Position numbers and translations under genes: made by a program
Origin: Marchantia polymorpha subsp. ruderalis
Lineage: Eukaryota; Streptophyta; Marchantiopsida; Marchantiales; Marchantiaceae
Direction: 5' to 3'
Length of the DNA: 64,000 bases
NCBI GenBank assembly: GCA_037833965.1
Contig: AP031352.1
Location: forward strand, 23,974,501-24,038,500
Part shown: piece after piece, positions 36,301 through 47,483 of the stretch
Layout: each line of letters opens with the position of its first letter
How positions within the stretch are numbered: the stretch's first letter is position 1
Notes under the pieces: generated by a model
Database searches by the model: none
What the model saw: the letters and a program-made list of their open reading frames with translations, nothing else
Told to the model about the DNA's origin: nothing

Positions 36301-39290
36301 ACTTCCAAATAAAAATCCTCGCAGTCTGGGATGGAAGTGAGGTACTAAAAGATACAAAATCCTCACAATCTGGGATGGAAATGAATTGCTAAAAGAAAAA
36401 GTGCTCAGCAACTAGAGAAACTTATTTATTTGAAGATAATTCGATATGTCATGTGGGTTTCGTTTCTCCCTACTCATCAACTGTAGCATACCCAAATCAG
36501 GAACATAATCTATGCAATCGATGTCCTTTGAACCTATCCGAGACTATATTTCCATGGGAAGGAAAGAGACAGAAAAAAACCGTCATGTGTGCTTCTTCAT
36601 CATGTGAAACAGAGGCAGTTGGCAGCAAAGTCCAAAACATAATGGAAAACAACTTCCTGTGGACTTTTCGACCGTGGTTGACAGAAAAAACGAGAAGTGC
36701 AAGTGCGTGGAACATCAGGCCTGGGCTTTTTGTAAACCCTTGGGTGCATGACAGGACCCACTTCATGACTCACCATCAACCAGTAGAAACTTTCCTTACG
36801 AGGAGTGAGGGTGCATGAGTCTTCTTCCCAAGATAATAGTGGCGGTGCTAACTGATGCAATTGGAAGAAGTTTTAGCATCGATACCAGTTTTTAAAAAAG
36901 ACTAGAGAGGCCACGGGACACTCAATCGTCATACGTTTTGAGATTTCAAAAATCACACCAAGCCTCTCCAACTGTCCAGAGAATCCACATGCTTGTGATG
37001 GATGTCTCACGACAATCGTTTCTTACCAAGAGTGGCAGCCCTAATAAGAAGGACATCAAGCAATACATATATAATCTATTCCATTAAGACCATTATATGT
37101 AATATATTATAATTATTACAAGCTAATAATTGTAAAATATTTATTTTATGCATATTTGTAGATAAATTATGATATTTACATGGGATTTTGATATGCTATA
37201 TATATATGAAAAATATTATCACAACTTATATTGTAATTATCTTAGTAGATAGATAATCATGTGCAAGAATAAATACATTGAGCATTTAAAGCAGTTTGCA
37301 TTTAAAATGAACTTTAGTTTAAATGAACATTGTTATTGAGATCATTTGGTCTAAATTATTTATTTAAAATTAGAGCTTTTGATTTTTTTTCAAAAAGCCG
37401 AATCTTTGATAATGAGCCTATGATGAAAAATATATAATATAAAACATTGTAGTTTTTGAAGCATAGAGTGAACTCGATTGGATTCAAATGCAAATCCTTG
37501 ACGGATGCATCTGATAGCCTTCAACAAAGCCTGTCATTTCTGGCTTGTACAGGCGTATTATTGATTCCAAGCACTTGCAGTGCGCTCTTTGGTTTGGTTT
37601 TGGTGAAATGTTCACCTAGAACCAGGAGTTCAGCTCGATCCCCTGGCTCGGCTCTAGCTTTTCAAGTTCATATCCCGAAAAACTCAATCCCAAGCAATGC
37701 AGCGCATGGGCTACCTATCCATGCGCAACACCACCAGAATCCAGACTGCCTGCCCCTTGCAACATTTGCCTCCGTTGGTGGTACTCAAATTGCAGCAGAG
37801 AGAGATAACCATCAGTATCCTTGTCACATGAGGGCCATCGTAATTGATTGAGGCATCAATAACGATGTGGTGGCCTTGGCAATTCCAACTCCTCGTGCGC
37901 TTATGAAACAGAAATCCTTCTTTTCTTGTGAACTTGTCTCATGGTGTCATGGCGGGCCAAAATTTGAATAACTACATCATGAGGATCGACCCTAAACCCG
38001 ACTTTTTTATTCCTAGAAAAACTCATTTGGAGTCTAGGAGAACATCTCAATTTTCTACGAAGACAGTGCTTAGAATTCCGAATCAGATAACAGGCCGTTG
38101 TTTACGCCTTGGGATGGTGAGATCAGAGGGATAAAAATTTGTCATGTTTTGGTTTGAAATTCATAGAATTTCATGAAAATATCTGAATTATTCTCCTAAG
38201 AGCAAATTAAATGAAGACTAAAGCTCTTTAAAAGAGACCGAATCTTCAAGCATGTACGTGCATCTATTAACGTAGAAGATCTTGAAAATAATCACACAAA
38301 CTGTGTATGGTTGGGTCGAGATTGATTGATTAATATATACATACATACATGGTTCACTACGACTAAATTGTAGTCTTTTGTGTGATGTTTTCTAGCCTAG
38401 TACATCATACAAAAGGGTCAGAAGCTAGAGCAGCGGTGGCCTTTATTTTACTAGCCTCTATGTGAAGAAGTTGAGCGGCTTCGAGTCATAGGACTAAGGA
38501 GGCGCTCCCATCATATGTAATGCCCACAACATGCAGCATTTTGATTAGAACATCGTATATGACCTTCAAGTCACGTGAACAAGACTCAATACTGTCACAA
38601 CTTGTGAGACCTCTTGAATCTGCAATTTGTTGTCTCCAATTATCACATCCTAAAAGATGTAATTTACACCTCAATGTTACAGATTCATTTCTGAAATATA
38701 AGAACTTGAGAGTCGACGACTGTCTACCGTGGACTCTAAACTAGTGGCCTGTTTATTTGACATTTGAGCATAATATGTTTGATTCCAGCCCCAGGAAAAC
38801 ATCCAGATATACAAACACGTATAATTCTCTAATACAAAGGTCCAACCTTGTAGTCGTAGACTACTCCTAGGTCCGTCTGAACATTTGAAGATGCAACTAA
38901 TGACTTGGGGTTGATGTCACAATGCTCTATGAGTTAAGGAGATATTCCAGTTAGGAATCGAATTCTCAACTCCACACATTTTCATATTATGCACCTGCCA
39001 GAGCAAATGAGACCATCACAGCTACTACACTGACCACTTGATCCAAGATCTGGACGATGATCTTAGGGCCATGTTCTGGTGAGAGTGCTGAGATTGTGGC
39101 CCGAAGTTTTACGTTGGAATCGTCAGGGGATAAGCAAAACAAGCATCATCCGAGTATTTCGAGCATTGTATCATGATTCCATCGACCTTATGCACTGACT
39201 CTGTATGCTTTGAAAACTCTTCGAGTTTGCTACAAAGTCTGAAGAAGCTTATACCGGCAGTTTGAAGTCTATGTTCTTCCTGAGAGCATT
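33370..39290. other. Intergenic DNA, no gene recognised
   Basis: This stretch alternates AT-rich parts (33.9-34.9 kb, 37.0-37.45 kb) with parts of mixed composition (34.9-36.9 kb, 37.5-39.3 kb). ORFs up to about 130 codons occur (36,453-36,818 and 37,456-37,851, both +) without a confident family. The first has a weak resemblance to a Copia RNase H segment. Nothing else was identified. Confidence 0.4.
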
Positions 39291-39371
39291 ATCAGTTGGC
39301 TTGAAGGATGGCATGAATAGTGCACCCACAACTCGTTGTGTATACAATCTCTTCACCAGACTATGTTTTAG

Positions 39372-39446
39372 GAATCTGCTATGCTATCCTGAATCGGCAG
39401 ATGGATAACTTTTCCATCTGCCGATTCAGGAGAGTATAGCAGATTC
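39372..39446. repeat. 34-bp-arm hairpin, copy in unit A
   Basis: The arms 39,372-39,405 and 39,413-39,446 are reverse complements with two mismatches and a 7-nt loop. It is duplicated in unit B, and lies about 410 bp beyond the stop of paralogue A. Confidence 0.9.
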
Positions 39447-39853
39447 AGGAAAAGTTATTGTAGAAGGAATATAAAAGATTGGATGATAAACTAGGATTTG
39501 CATTTGCAAGAACGAACGAAGCCTGCTTCATATCTATCGGAAAGTAATCCATGAACAAACAAGAAGTTACTCAAGTCGCTGAACCAGTAGGATACAACAG
39601 TTTTTTTTCATCAGATTGAAATAATTTGTTCTTACGATGGCGATGAAGAGTTAAATGCATGGGGGCAGTTCTTACTCAAAGGAGAACGATCGTATAAGTG
39701 CAAAGTATGTGCACATCGCAGCTTCTGTGAACCTTGTATGGCGACTTCTGAAAGCTCTACATATAACCCGTGGACATACTAAAAGTGCACCTAGATCTCA
39801 TACTGAGCTGACTCTAAACCCGAAATCCTTGCGTTGCAGGTCAACTCCTTGAG

Positions 39854-40762
39854 TCAGCTGTCGTGAGTATTGCTTGGCTCAGATCTCGTTGTCGGCATCA
39901 GACGTGTACTTCTCTTCGTTAGTAGCATAAGCCTGACTGGAATAAAAGTTACGATATGCTTGATGTATCGACAGCATCCAACAACACTTCGAGCAAATTC
40001 TCTGAGACAAAGCAGACCGTTTGCGAGTAAAGCCCTCGCACGCCCGAGAAGTGCAGCAAACTTTCTCGCTCCAGGAGTGTCTCGGCCGAGCATATAATCA
40101 CGGCTCCAGCACACCAGAGAGGACAGGCCGAAGCAGACGGATCCAAAGATCACGCTGCTCAAAGCAGCGAAAAGAAGCAGCGCTACCAGCGCTGTGATGG
40201 CCGGAAGGAACGATACGAAGAAAGGCGAAATCATCAAGTACATCATGAAGAAAACGGATAAGCTACCGCCTATTGACATGATCCATAAGCTGAGTATCAG
40301 AATCCCCACCGTGAGCGCTGCCAGTAATATGATACTGGCGAACAGCAAAGCGTACGTCAGATGGAAAATTACCTTGCTCGCCCACTGAACTGCCTTCAAG
40401 AACGCGCGACTCATAGTCCTGACAGAGGCCATGACTTCATACAGGCCATCGAAGTGATACCGCTTCGATGAATCCTTTTCTATCCACTTTATCACACCCA
40501 GTCGAAGGATTTCGTCCATTGAGAGAAGAGCTGTTTCCTCAGGATACTCTTCTCGAGTTTTTTCTACCAAGTATCTAAGAAAGTCTTTACTCTCCACCAA
40601 TTTGTAACCCGTGGAAGAGCTCAGAGGAGTAATTTCTCGATCGGTGCTGTCCGAACTCGTTGCCTCCTGCTTCGTGACGAACAGCTCCACGAACTTGACC
40701 AGCTCCTCTGCTTTCCATGCTTCGAAGCACTCGTTGAACACATGACTCATCGCAATCATCAT
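39854..40762 (-). CDS. Paralogue A of an unrecognised tandem membrane-protein family
   Basis: A 302-aa protein with no recognised domain. Residues 1-125 are charged and Ser/Thr-rich, with MxxVFNECFEAWKAEELVKF at the start, an SSDSTDREITP block and EEYPEE. Residues ~130-220 are strongly hydrophobic, with about three possible membrane segments (~135-160, ~163-187, ~189-216) ending in CWSRDYMLG. A basic C-terminal tail has RARALLANGL and a cysteine pair (VGCCRYIKH). Of the four tandem paralogues it pairs most closely with B. It differs from the others at residues 6-7 (SH in place of A and D/E), which removes the stop of the overlapping upstream ORF. A membrane location is inferred and the function unknown. 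An unrecognised 5' exon cannot be excluded. Confidence 0.7.
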   Translation of the reverse strand: MMIAMSHVFNECFEAWKAEELVKFVELFVTKQEATSSDSTDREITPLSSSTGYKLVESKDFLRYLVEKTREEYPEETALLSMDEILRLGVIKWIEKDSSKRYHFDGLYEVMASVRTMSRAFLKAVQWASKVIFHLTYALLFASIILLAALTVGILILSLWIMSIGGSLSVFFMMYLMISPFFVSFLPAITALVALLLFAALSSVIFGSVCFGLSSLVCWSRDYMLGRDTPGARKFAALLGRARALLANGLLCLREFARSVVGCCRYIKHIVTFIPVRLMLLTKRSTRLMPTTRSEPSNTHDS

Positions 40763-40990
40763 CTTCGGGCAGGTTCAAGACGGGATCTGATGCTCGACTT
40801 TCTTCTGCACGAAAGCACGGCAGTGGGTGGAGGGTGCAGAGTCCCCGACCACGAGACCGTGGGACGCGACCCGTGCCTGCAGCGATGCTCCGAGCGAAGA
40901 TGGTGCCGGCCCGTCGTTCTGCAAGCTCGACGGCCATGATATGCGCGCAGAGAGAACGAGGCCGAGGGCCGAGGACCGACACTCAACATT
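40763..40990 (-). promoter_or_regulatory. Conserved 5' block with overlapping upstream ORF, copy A
   Basis: The ~230 bp before the ATG are almost identical in all four units; A against D differ at about 3 of the first ~195 positions, while the ORFs are much more divergent. On the gene strand it carries an upstream ORF (from 40,982; MSVLGPRPRSLCAHIM...) that overlaps the main start. In this copy that frame runs on to 40,587. The block is GC-rich. It may be a 5' UTR, promoter or hidden exon; an open + strand frame also exists, so its strand is uncertain. Confidence 0.5.
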
Positions 40991-41978
40991 TGCATCCGTT
41001 AGAGTTCGAACTGTCCACGCAAATCGATTAGCCGGTGCTGGCTGCGCTCCGCAACGGCATCGGAAGCCGGCGCTTTCGAATCGACCTCGGATCGAATTCG
41101 CAGCTGGGCTCCGAGCGAGGTCGCTTGCTCCGGAAAGTCATGCACGCACGCACCGATCGAGGGCTCTGACTGCGTCGCAGCTTTAGGATTGATCGATCGA
41201 GCTGCGCCTGGCAAGCGTCGAATTCTCAAACGAGCGCAGCCCATGGCCTCTGATCAGTCAGTCGGTCGCTGACCTGCCTGCCGCTCAGAGCGCTTCTACC
41301 ACAAGGCTCAATGCGGGACAGCAGTTTTGATTCGTTGGCTGGATGGAGCAGACTCAAGCAATATCACCTCGTCAATGTCACCAGGTCATGTTCTTCTCTT
41401 GAAAGCAAAATGATTTTGAAGTTAACGATCGACCTGCTACGATGGACACCCGCCACATTCTGGAAGTATGGGGAGGATTCTGAGAGTAGCTTGTGTCACG
41501 AGAACCGGACTTTCAAAAGGTGGACTAAAAATCGCCATCGTTGTTGGGAGGGGAATGTGGCAGAGTTTAGAGAGAGCCATTGCATCTGCTGGCTGGCAGG
41601 GCTGCGTTCGCGTACGGGACCTGAAGATGGACCGACAGCGTGGCCGGCAGTTTTGCGTCATTCGAAACGGAAATGGACTTCGAGGTTGCCGAATGAGATG
41701 GGTGAGAACTAGTGTTGCACGCGCAGCACTGCACTGCAAGCGGACACTTTTCTGAGCAGGCATTTGTCAGTGCCACTTGTAGGAGAGCTTAACAGCAAGG
41801 ATTTGAGTCCCCAGAGTTCCTGATTGATGCGAGCTTCCGATGAAGGAAGACTCTTGACTGGGCAAGTAACACTTCCATCGTCAGTCATCAAGTCGGCTTC
41901 ACGTAACATGTATAAACTCATACGAATTCGTATTTTTGGAGCTGCAGCTGCCGGTGAACGTAGGGCTCGCGGGGGTCC

Positions 41979-42122
41979 ATGATCGTGAGGGAAACGCGAG
42001 TGGAGGAACGGCGAGGGAGAATCGGGAAATTGGAGCGGCGAGTATCGATCCTTGACAAGGAGGCGGTCCTTGATGAGGAGGCTATGCGAGAATTCTTTGA
42101 GGAGGCAGGACGAGCAGCATAG
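41979..42122 (+). other. 47-codon charged ORF, possible coiled-coil fragment
   Basis: Met-started ORF rich in Glu and Arg (RETRVEERR, KLERRVSIL, EEAMREFFEEAG), with a heptad-like leucine/valine spacing. It lies in the 352-bp segment unique to unit A between the two duplicated blocks. It could be the end of a larger gene cut by the duplication, or chance. No homologue was recognised. Confidence 0.2.
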
Positions 42123-42389
42123 GCCAATCTTCAGCTTGTTTCTTTTAATATTGACTACAAGCAAACAAATTGCAGACATTCATAGATCCACCAGCGCATC
42201 AAGCACAGTTATGGTAGTCAGCCAGTTATAGTGATGTAGGCGAATCTATTTATACGTAATTCCATGAATTTGTAAGACCACGCAGATAGAACTCGTACGA
42301 CAGAAAACATCAGTTGGCTTGAAGGATGGCATGAATAGTGCACCCACAACTCGTTGTGTATACAATCTCTTCACCAGACTATGTTTTAG

Positions 42390-42464
42390 GAATCTGCTAT
42401 GCTATCCTGAATAGGCAGATGGATAACTTTTCCATCTGCCGATTCAGGATAGCATAGCAGATTC
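42390..42464. repeat. 34-bp-arm hairpin, copy in unit B
   Basis: The arms 42,390-42,423 and 42,431-42,464 pair with a single mismatch around the same 7-nt loop (TAACTTT) as in unit A. The right arm has lost the two mismatches seen in unit A, so the stem is retained in both copies. Confidence 0.9.
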
Positions 42465-42890
42465 AGGAGAAGTTATCGTAGAAGGAATATAAAAGATTGG
42501 ATGATAAACTAGGATTTGCAAGAACGAACGAAGCCTGCTTCATATCTATCGGAAAGTAATCCATGAACAAACAAGAAGTTACTCAAGTCGCTGAACCAGT
42601 AGGATACAACAGTTTTTTTTCATCAGATTGAAATAATTTGTTCTTACGATGGCGATGAAGAGTTAAGTGCATGGGGGCAGTTCTTACTCAGTGGAGAACG
42701 ATCATATTAGTGCAAAGTATGTGCACATCGCAGCTTCTGTGAACCTTGTATGGCGACTTCTGAAAGCTCTACATATAACCCGTGGACATACTAAAAGTGC
42801 ACCTAGATCTCATACTGAGCTGACTCTAAACCCGAAATCCTTGCGTTGCAGGTCAACTCCTTGAGTCAGCTGCAGTTCATACAAACCAAC

Positions 42891-43805
42891 CTACAGCGTC
42901 TTGCTTGGCTCAGATCTCGTTATCGGCATCAGAGGTATCCTACTCTTCGTTAGTAGCATAAGCCTGACTGGAATAAGACTTACGATATGCTTGATGTATC
43001 GACAACATCCAACAACAATTCGAGCAAATTCTCTGAGACGAAGCAGACCGTTTGCGAGTAAAGCCCTCGCACGCCCGAGAAGTGCAGCAAACTTTCTCGC
43101 ACCAGGAGTGTCGTGGCCGAGCATATAATCACGGCTCCAGCACAGCAGAGAGGACAGGCCGAAGCAGACGGATCCAAAGATCACGCTGCTCAAAGCAGCG
43201 AGAACAAGCAGCGCTACCAGCGTTGCGATGGCCGGAAGGAACGATACGAAGAAAGGCGAAATCATCAAGTACATCATGAAGGAAACGGATAAGACCAATT
43301 GACCGCCAATTGACATGATCCATAAGCTGAGTGTCAGACTCCCCACCGTGAGCGCTGCCAGTAATATGATACTGCCGAACACCAAAGCGTGCGTCAGATG
43401 GAAAATTACCTTGCTCGCCCACTGAGCTGCCTTCAAGAACGCGCGACTCATAGTCCTGACAGAGGTCATGGCTTCAGACAGATCATCGAAGTGATACCGA
43501 TTCGATGATTTTTTTTCCATATACTTTACCGCACCCAGTCGAAGGATTTCGTCCATTGAGAGAGCAGCTGTTTCATCAGGATACTCTTCTCGAGTTTTTT
43601 CTACCAAGTATAGAAGAAAGTTTCTACTCTCCATCAATTTGTACCGCGTGGAAGAGCTCAAAGGAGTAATTTCTCGATCAGTGTTGTCCGAAGTCGTTAC
43701 CTCCTGCATCGGGACGACCAGGAACAGCTCCATGAACTTGACCAGCTCCTCTGCTTTCCATTTTTCGAAGCAGTCGTCGAACACATCAGCCATCGCAATC
43801 ATCAT
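42891..43805 (-). CDS. Paralogue B of the tandem membrane-protein family
   Basis: 304 aa, with the same order of parts as paralogue A: an acidic N-terminus (MADVFDDCFEKWKAEELVKF), a Ser/Thr block, EEYPDE, then a hydrophobic core (about 134-218) with an extra QLVL insertion in the middle, and a basic tail with RARALLANGLL. The frame is intact and substitutions relative to A are spread along it. This suggests that it is still coding, although selection cannot be measured here. Confidence 0.7.
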   Translation of the reverse strand: MMIAMADVFDDCFEKWKAEELVKFMELFLVVPMQEVTTSDNTDREITPLSSSTRYKLMESRNFLLYLVEKTREEYPDETAALSMDEILRLGAVKYMEKKSSNRYHFDDLSEAMTSVRTMSRAFLKAAQWASKVIFHLTHALVFGSIILLAALTVGSLTLSLWIMSIGGQLVLSVSFMMYLMISPFFVSFLPAIATLVALLVLAALSSVIFGSVCFGLSSLLCWSRDYMLGHDTPGARKFAALLGRARALLANGLLRLREFARIVVGCCRYIKHIVSLIPVRLMLLTKSRIPLMPITRSEPSKTL

Positions 43806-44040
43806 CTTCGGGCAGGTTCAAGACGGGGTCCTGATGCTCGACTTTCTTCTGCACGAAAGCACGGCAGCGGGTGGAGGGTGCAGAGTCCCCGACCACGAGA
43901 CCGTGGGACGCGACCCGTGCCCGCTGCGATGCCCCGAGGGAAGATGGTGCCGGCCCCTCCTTCTGCAAGCTCGACGACCATGATATGCGCGCAGAGAGAA
44001 CGAGGCCGAGGGCCGAGGACCGACACTCAACATTCGCGTC
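43806..44040 (-). promoter_or_regulatory. Conserved 5' block, copy B
   Basis: Near-identical to the other three blocks, but with one extra base near 43,825 (GACGGGGTCC). This shifts the upstream ORF so that it ends at 43,802, just across the main ATG. The frame is therefore not strictly kept, which argues against a simple coding exon. Confidence 0.5.
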
Positions 44041-45734
44041 CGTTAGAGTTCGAACTGTCCACGCAAATCGATTAGCCGGTGCTGGCTGCGCATTGCAACG
44101 CCATCGGAACCCGACGCTTTCGAATCGACCTCGGATCGAATTCGCAGCTGGGCTCCGAGCGAGGTCGCGGGCTATGGCGCCGTTGTCGCTTTCTCCGGAT
44201 AGTCATGCACGCACGCACCCCGGTCGAGGGCTCTGGCTGCGTCACCATCGATCGATCGAGCTGCGCCTAGCAAGCGTCGAATTCTCAAACGAGCGCAGCC
44301 CATGGCCTCTGATAGTCAGTCGGTCGCTGACCTGCCTGCCGCTCAGAGCGCTTCTACCACAAGGCTCAATGCGGGACAGCAGTTTTGATTCGTTGGCTGG
44401 ATCGAGCAGACTGAAGCAATATCACCTCGTCATGTTCTTCTCTTGAAAGCGAAATGCTTTGGAAGTTTACGATCGACCTGCTATGATGGACTCCCGCCAC
44501 GCTCTGGAAGTAATGGGGAGGATTCTGAGAGGGGCTTGTGTCACGAGAAACGGACTTTCAAAAGGTGGACTATGAATCGCCATCGCTGTTGGCAGGGAAA
44601 TGTGGCAGAGTTTAGAGAGAGCGATTGTATCTGCTGGCTGGCAGGGCTTCGTTTCTGTACGGGACCTGAAGATGGACCAACAACGTGGCCGGCAGTTCTG
44701 CGCATTTGAAGCGGAAATTGACTTCGAGGTTGCCGAATGAGATAGGTGAAAACTAGCGTTGCACGCGCAGCACTGCACTGCAAGCGGACACTTTTCTGAG
44801 CAGGTTTTTGTCAGTGCCACTTGCAGGAGAGCTTAACAGCAAGCATATGTCTCCCCAGAGATCCTGATGCGAGCTTCCGATGAAGCAAGCCTCTTGACTG
44901 GGCAATAAAACACTTCCATCCTCAGTCATCAAGTCGGCTTCACGTAACATGTAAGATCGTACGAATTCGTATTCTTGCAGCTGCAGCTGCCGGTGGAAGT
45001 GATGTCCGCTTCTACGCCCAGGCATCGAGTTGTCATTTGTAGGACCACAAGATTACTCAAAATTCCGAGAGCCGCTACAGATTCCATAATGGATGATGAA
45101 CTTTCCCACATTATTACAAAACTTCATCGATCGACAGCGCCAATACGAATTCTCTAGTTCTTTGTCGCTCAGACCTTCTGGAAAAAATTCTATCAACCGT
45201 TCTCCGTTTTCACCGGAGCAGCCGAGGAGAAATTGGCGTCATCTCAATCCTGCGAATTGCTTATAATTTCTTGAAAGCATTGAAATCATACGTGATTCCC
45301 AAATTTGAGGATCCCGAGGTGGTCAAAGTGAGACCTGCTTGATTTACAAACCAACAATTTCACATGAGCCCAGTTCCAGTTCCTGGGATTCTCTATCAAC
45401 AAGGAACCTGAATTTTCCAAATGAGTGAAACAACTGAAATCGTTGACCGAGAAAATTTCAAACCCTCTCTTTTCCACTTGCATCCATTTCGAGGTCCCAG
45501 ATTACCTGGATTCAATGAGTAAATTCTTACGGTAAACACACGCTATGTTCGATCGATCAATCGATCCCAGAAATAACTTGAATTTCGATTTACAGGAGTT
45601 ACAACGAGTTCACGAGTCCGATCATTGGGACGACACCGCCCCAGTGATCGAGCACGAGCCAGATCGAGCATCCAATGGACGAGCTAGATCGGTGGAAAGT
45701 CTCGGGCATCGGTTCACTGGACGCGAGCGAAATG

Positions 45735-45743
45735 ACACGTGGC
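45735..45743 (+). promoter_or_regulatory. Copied HscB promoter motif (G-box), unit B
   Basis: ACACGTGGC in a context (GCGAAATGAC before it) identical to the intact HscB promoter at 57,016. The downstream TATA-like stretch is not kept here. Confidence 0.5.
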
Positions 45744-45841
45744 GTAATAATTTTAATGTGTACTTTTTACTACTAGTTTTTATTCGATTAGGTAATTCAA
45801 TGTGTTATCAATTGTTATTGAACATTAGTGCTTAACTTCTC

Positions 45842-46458
45842 CTTGGACCACTTCACAATCTTTGGAGTGTAAACTGGTCATCTCTGTAGATGTGTTTTTA
45901 TCACTTCTGGGCAAAAGTTTACCTGATCGCAGATTTCAATTCTAAAAAGTTTGCTAAACACAATTGTGATCATGACTACATTTTTGGACCAAAAAGATAC
46001 TTCGAGTAATTTTGAATCTACTAGAGTCATTCGCCTTCCCGACTGAAATGCAAGTATTTTCCCTGATTGCAACGAACTTAGTTTCAAAGTGGACTCGGAA
46101 GAGTTGGAAGAAGCGGCATCCAGATCTCATGAGCTCCAAGTCCCAGGTGGATGCACTTTGATGTTTGAAAAAATCGTGTGGCTTATCCCAATCCCATCGG
46201 TTATGAACAACTTGGAGCTGCCGATATGATCATTGGAAGGTTTTCATCAGCATTCTCTCTACAAATGCATTTCTCCAACACTGCTGTTGAGCAAACTTCA
46301 CTTTGTAAGATGTGAGCACACGAGCTGTACATAGTCTTTGCCATGGCATCAGTATTGTACAGTACTTATATATCTCTCAGCAGTTCAGCGGTTTGAGCTT
46401 GCTTGTATAAACAGTTTTGGATGAGACGAGATACAGAAAGTAGACGAGTCTGAAGAGG
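45842..46458 (+). pseudogene. HscB gene fragment (end of exon 1 to intron 2), unit B
   Basis: It matches the intact HscB gene from GGACCACTTCACAATCTT (the end of exon 1) through exon 2 and ~300 bp of intron 2. The sequence then switches abruptly to the 3' flank of paralogue C at GGCGACTTCTG. The acceptor AG before exon 2 is lost (TTGCAACG) and exon 2 carries an internal deletion of about 23 bp. Most of exon 1 is absent, replaced by an AT-rich insert. It is a non-functional footprint of tandem duplication. Confidence 0.85.
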
Positions 46459-46601
46459 CGACTTCTGAAAGCTCTACATATACCCTGTGGACATACTGAA
46501 ACTGTACCTAGATCTCATACTGAGCTGACTCTAAACCCGAAATCCTTGTGTTGCAGGCCAACTCCTTGAGTCAGCTGCAGTTAATATAAACCAACCTACA
46601 G

Positions 46602-47483
46602 CTAAGATTTCGTTGTCGGCATCAGAAGTTTTATTCTGTTCGCCATGAGCAGAACCTTGATTGACAAAAGAGTTGCCATGTCCTTGATGTATCCACAGCA
46701 TCCAGCAACACTTCGAGCAAATTCTCTGAGACGAAGTAGACCGTTTGCAAGTAAAGCCCTCGCACGCCCGGAAAGTTCAGCAAGCTCTCTCGCACCAGGA
46801 GGGTCGTGGCCTAGCAGATAATCATGGATCCAGCACAGAAGACAGAACACGCCGAAGCAGGCGGATCCAAAGATCACGCAGCCTAAAGCAGCGAGAAGAA
46901 GCACCGCTACCAGCACTGTGATGACCGGAATCAACGATACGAAGAAAGGCAAACGTAAGGAGCTCGTGGAGAAGAAAACGGATAAGCCAGTGGCCATTGA
47001 GGCGATCACTCCCGCGAGCATCAGACTCCCCGTCGTGATACTCCCCAGTCCAATGATACTGGCGAGCAGCAAACCGTTCGTCAGATGGAAAATTTCCTTG
47101 CTCGCCCACTGAGCTGCCTTCCAGATCGCGCGAGTCTTAGTCCTGGGCTCCGAGGGCATGGCTTCAGACAGATCATCGAAGCGGTATTCCTTTTCCATTC
47201 TCTTCACCAGACCCATTTGAAAGACAGCGTCCCTTGAGAGACCATCTGCTTGATCAGGATACTCTTCTCGAATTTTGTCTTCCAAGTATCGAAGAAATTC
47301 TTCACTCTCCACCAAATTGGAATCCGTGGAAGAGCTCGAAGAAGTAATTTCTCGATCGCTGTCGCCCGAACTCGTTGCCTCCTGCTTCGTGATATCCGGG
47401 AACAGCTCCATGAACTTGACCAGCTCCTCTGCTGTCCATGCCTCGAAGCACTCGTTGAACACCTCAGCCATCGAAATCATCAT
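46602..47483 (-). CDS. Paralogue C of the tandem membrane-protein family
   Basis: 293 aa, starting MMISMAEVFNECFEAWTAEE. It lacks several residues found in A and B between the acidic N-terminus and the hydrophobic core (KRMEKEYRFDD). The core reads LASIIGLGSITTGSLMLAG then FFVSLIPVITVLVAVLLLAA; the tail starts GHDPPGARELAELSGRARA. It is closest to D, so C/D and A/B form two pairs. A membrane location is inferred; the function is unknown. Confidence 0.7.
   Translation of the reverse strand: MMISMAEVFNECFEAWTAEELVKFMELFPDITKQEATSSGDSDREITSSSSSTDSNLVESEEFLRYLEDKIREEYPDQADGLSRDAVFQMGLVKRMEKEYRFDDLSEAMPSEPRTKTRAIWKAAQWASKEIFHLTNGLLLASIIGLGSITTGSLMLAGVIASMATGLSVFFSTSSLRLPFFVSLIPVITVLVAVLLLAALGCVIFGSACFGVFCLLCWIHDYLLGHDPPGARELAELSGRARALLANGLLRLREFARSVAGCCGYIKDMATLLSIKVLLMANRIKLLMPTTKS

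Larger units (their letters stand above)
39291..41956. repeat. Tandem segmental duplication, unit A
   Basis: It matches 42,309-44,995 along its length, beginning ATCAGTTGGCTTGAAGGATG in both, at an offset of about 3.02 kb. It carries a hairpin, paralogue A, the conserved 5' block and ~900 bp beyond it. Small insertions and deletions separate the two units. The right limit is near the shared CTGCAGCTGCCGGTG. Confidence 0.9.
42309..44995. repeat. Tandem segmental duplication, unit B (A-like part)
   Basis: The second copy of the 39,291-41,956 block. Beyond 45,100 unit B instead matches units C and D, so B joins the A-like and C/D-like arrangements. Confidence 0.9.

Noticed and set aside
36453-36818. 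121-codon + ORF with a weak Copia RNase H resemblance
   Set aside because: Only a short stretch (KTV..SSCETEA) resembles the family; there are no neighbouring Copia parts or LTRs, so it is too weak to call.
37456-37851. 131-codon + ORF and its reverse strand
   Set aside because: Neither strand gave a domain or splice pattern that could be defended.
40827-41186. + strand ORFs (MEGAESPTTRPWDATRAC...) in the conserved 5' blocks
   Set aside because: They are open in all four units mainly because the DNA is nearly identical; small length differences change the frame between copies, so they are not called as genes.
41311-41763. Overlapping ORFs on both strands in the A/B duplicated block (again at 44,360-44,820)
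   Set aside because: Neither strand has a recognisable domain and the frames are not kept between the two copies.
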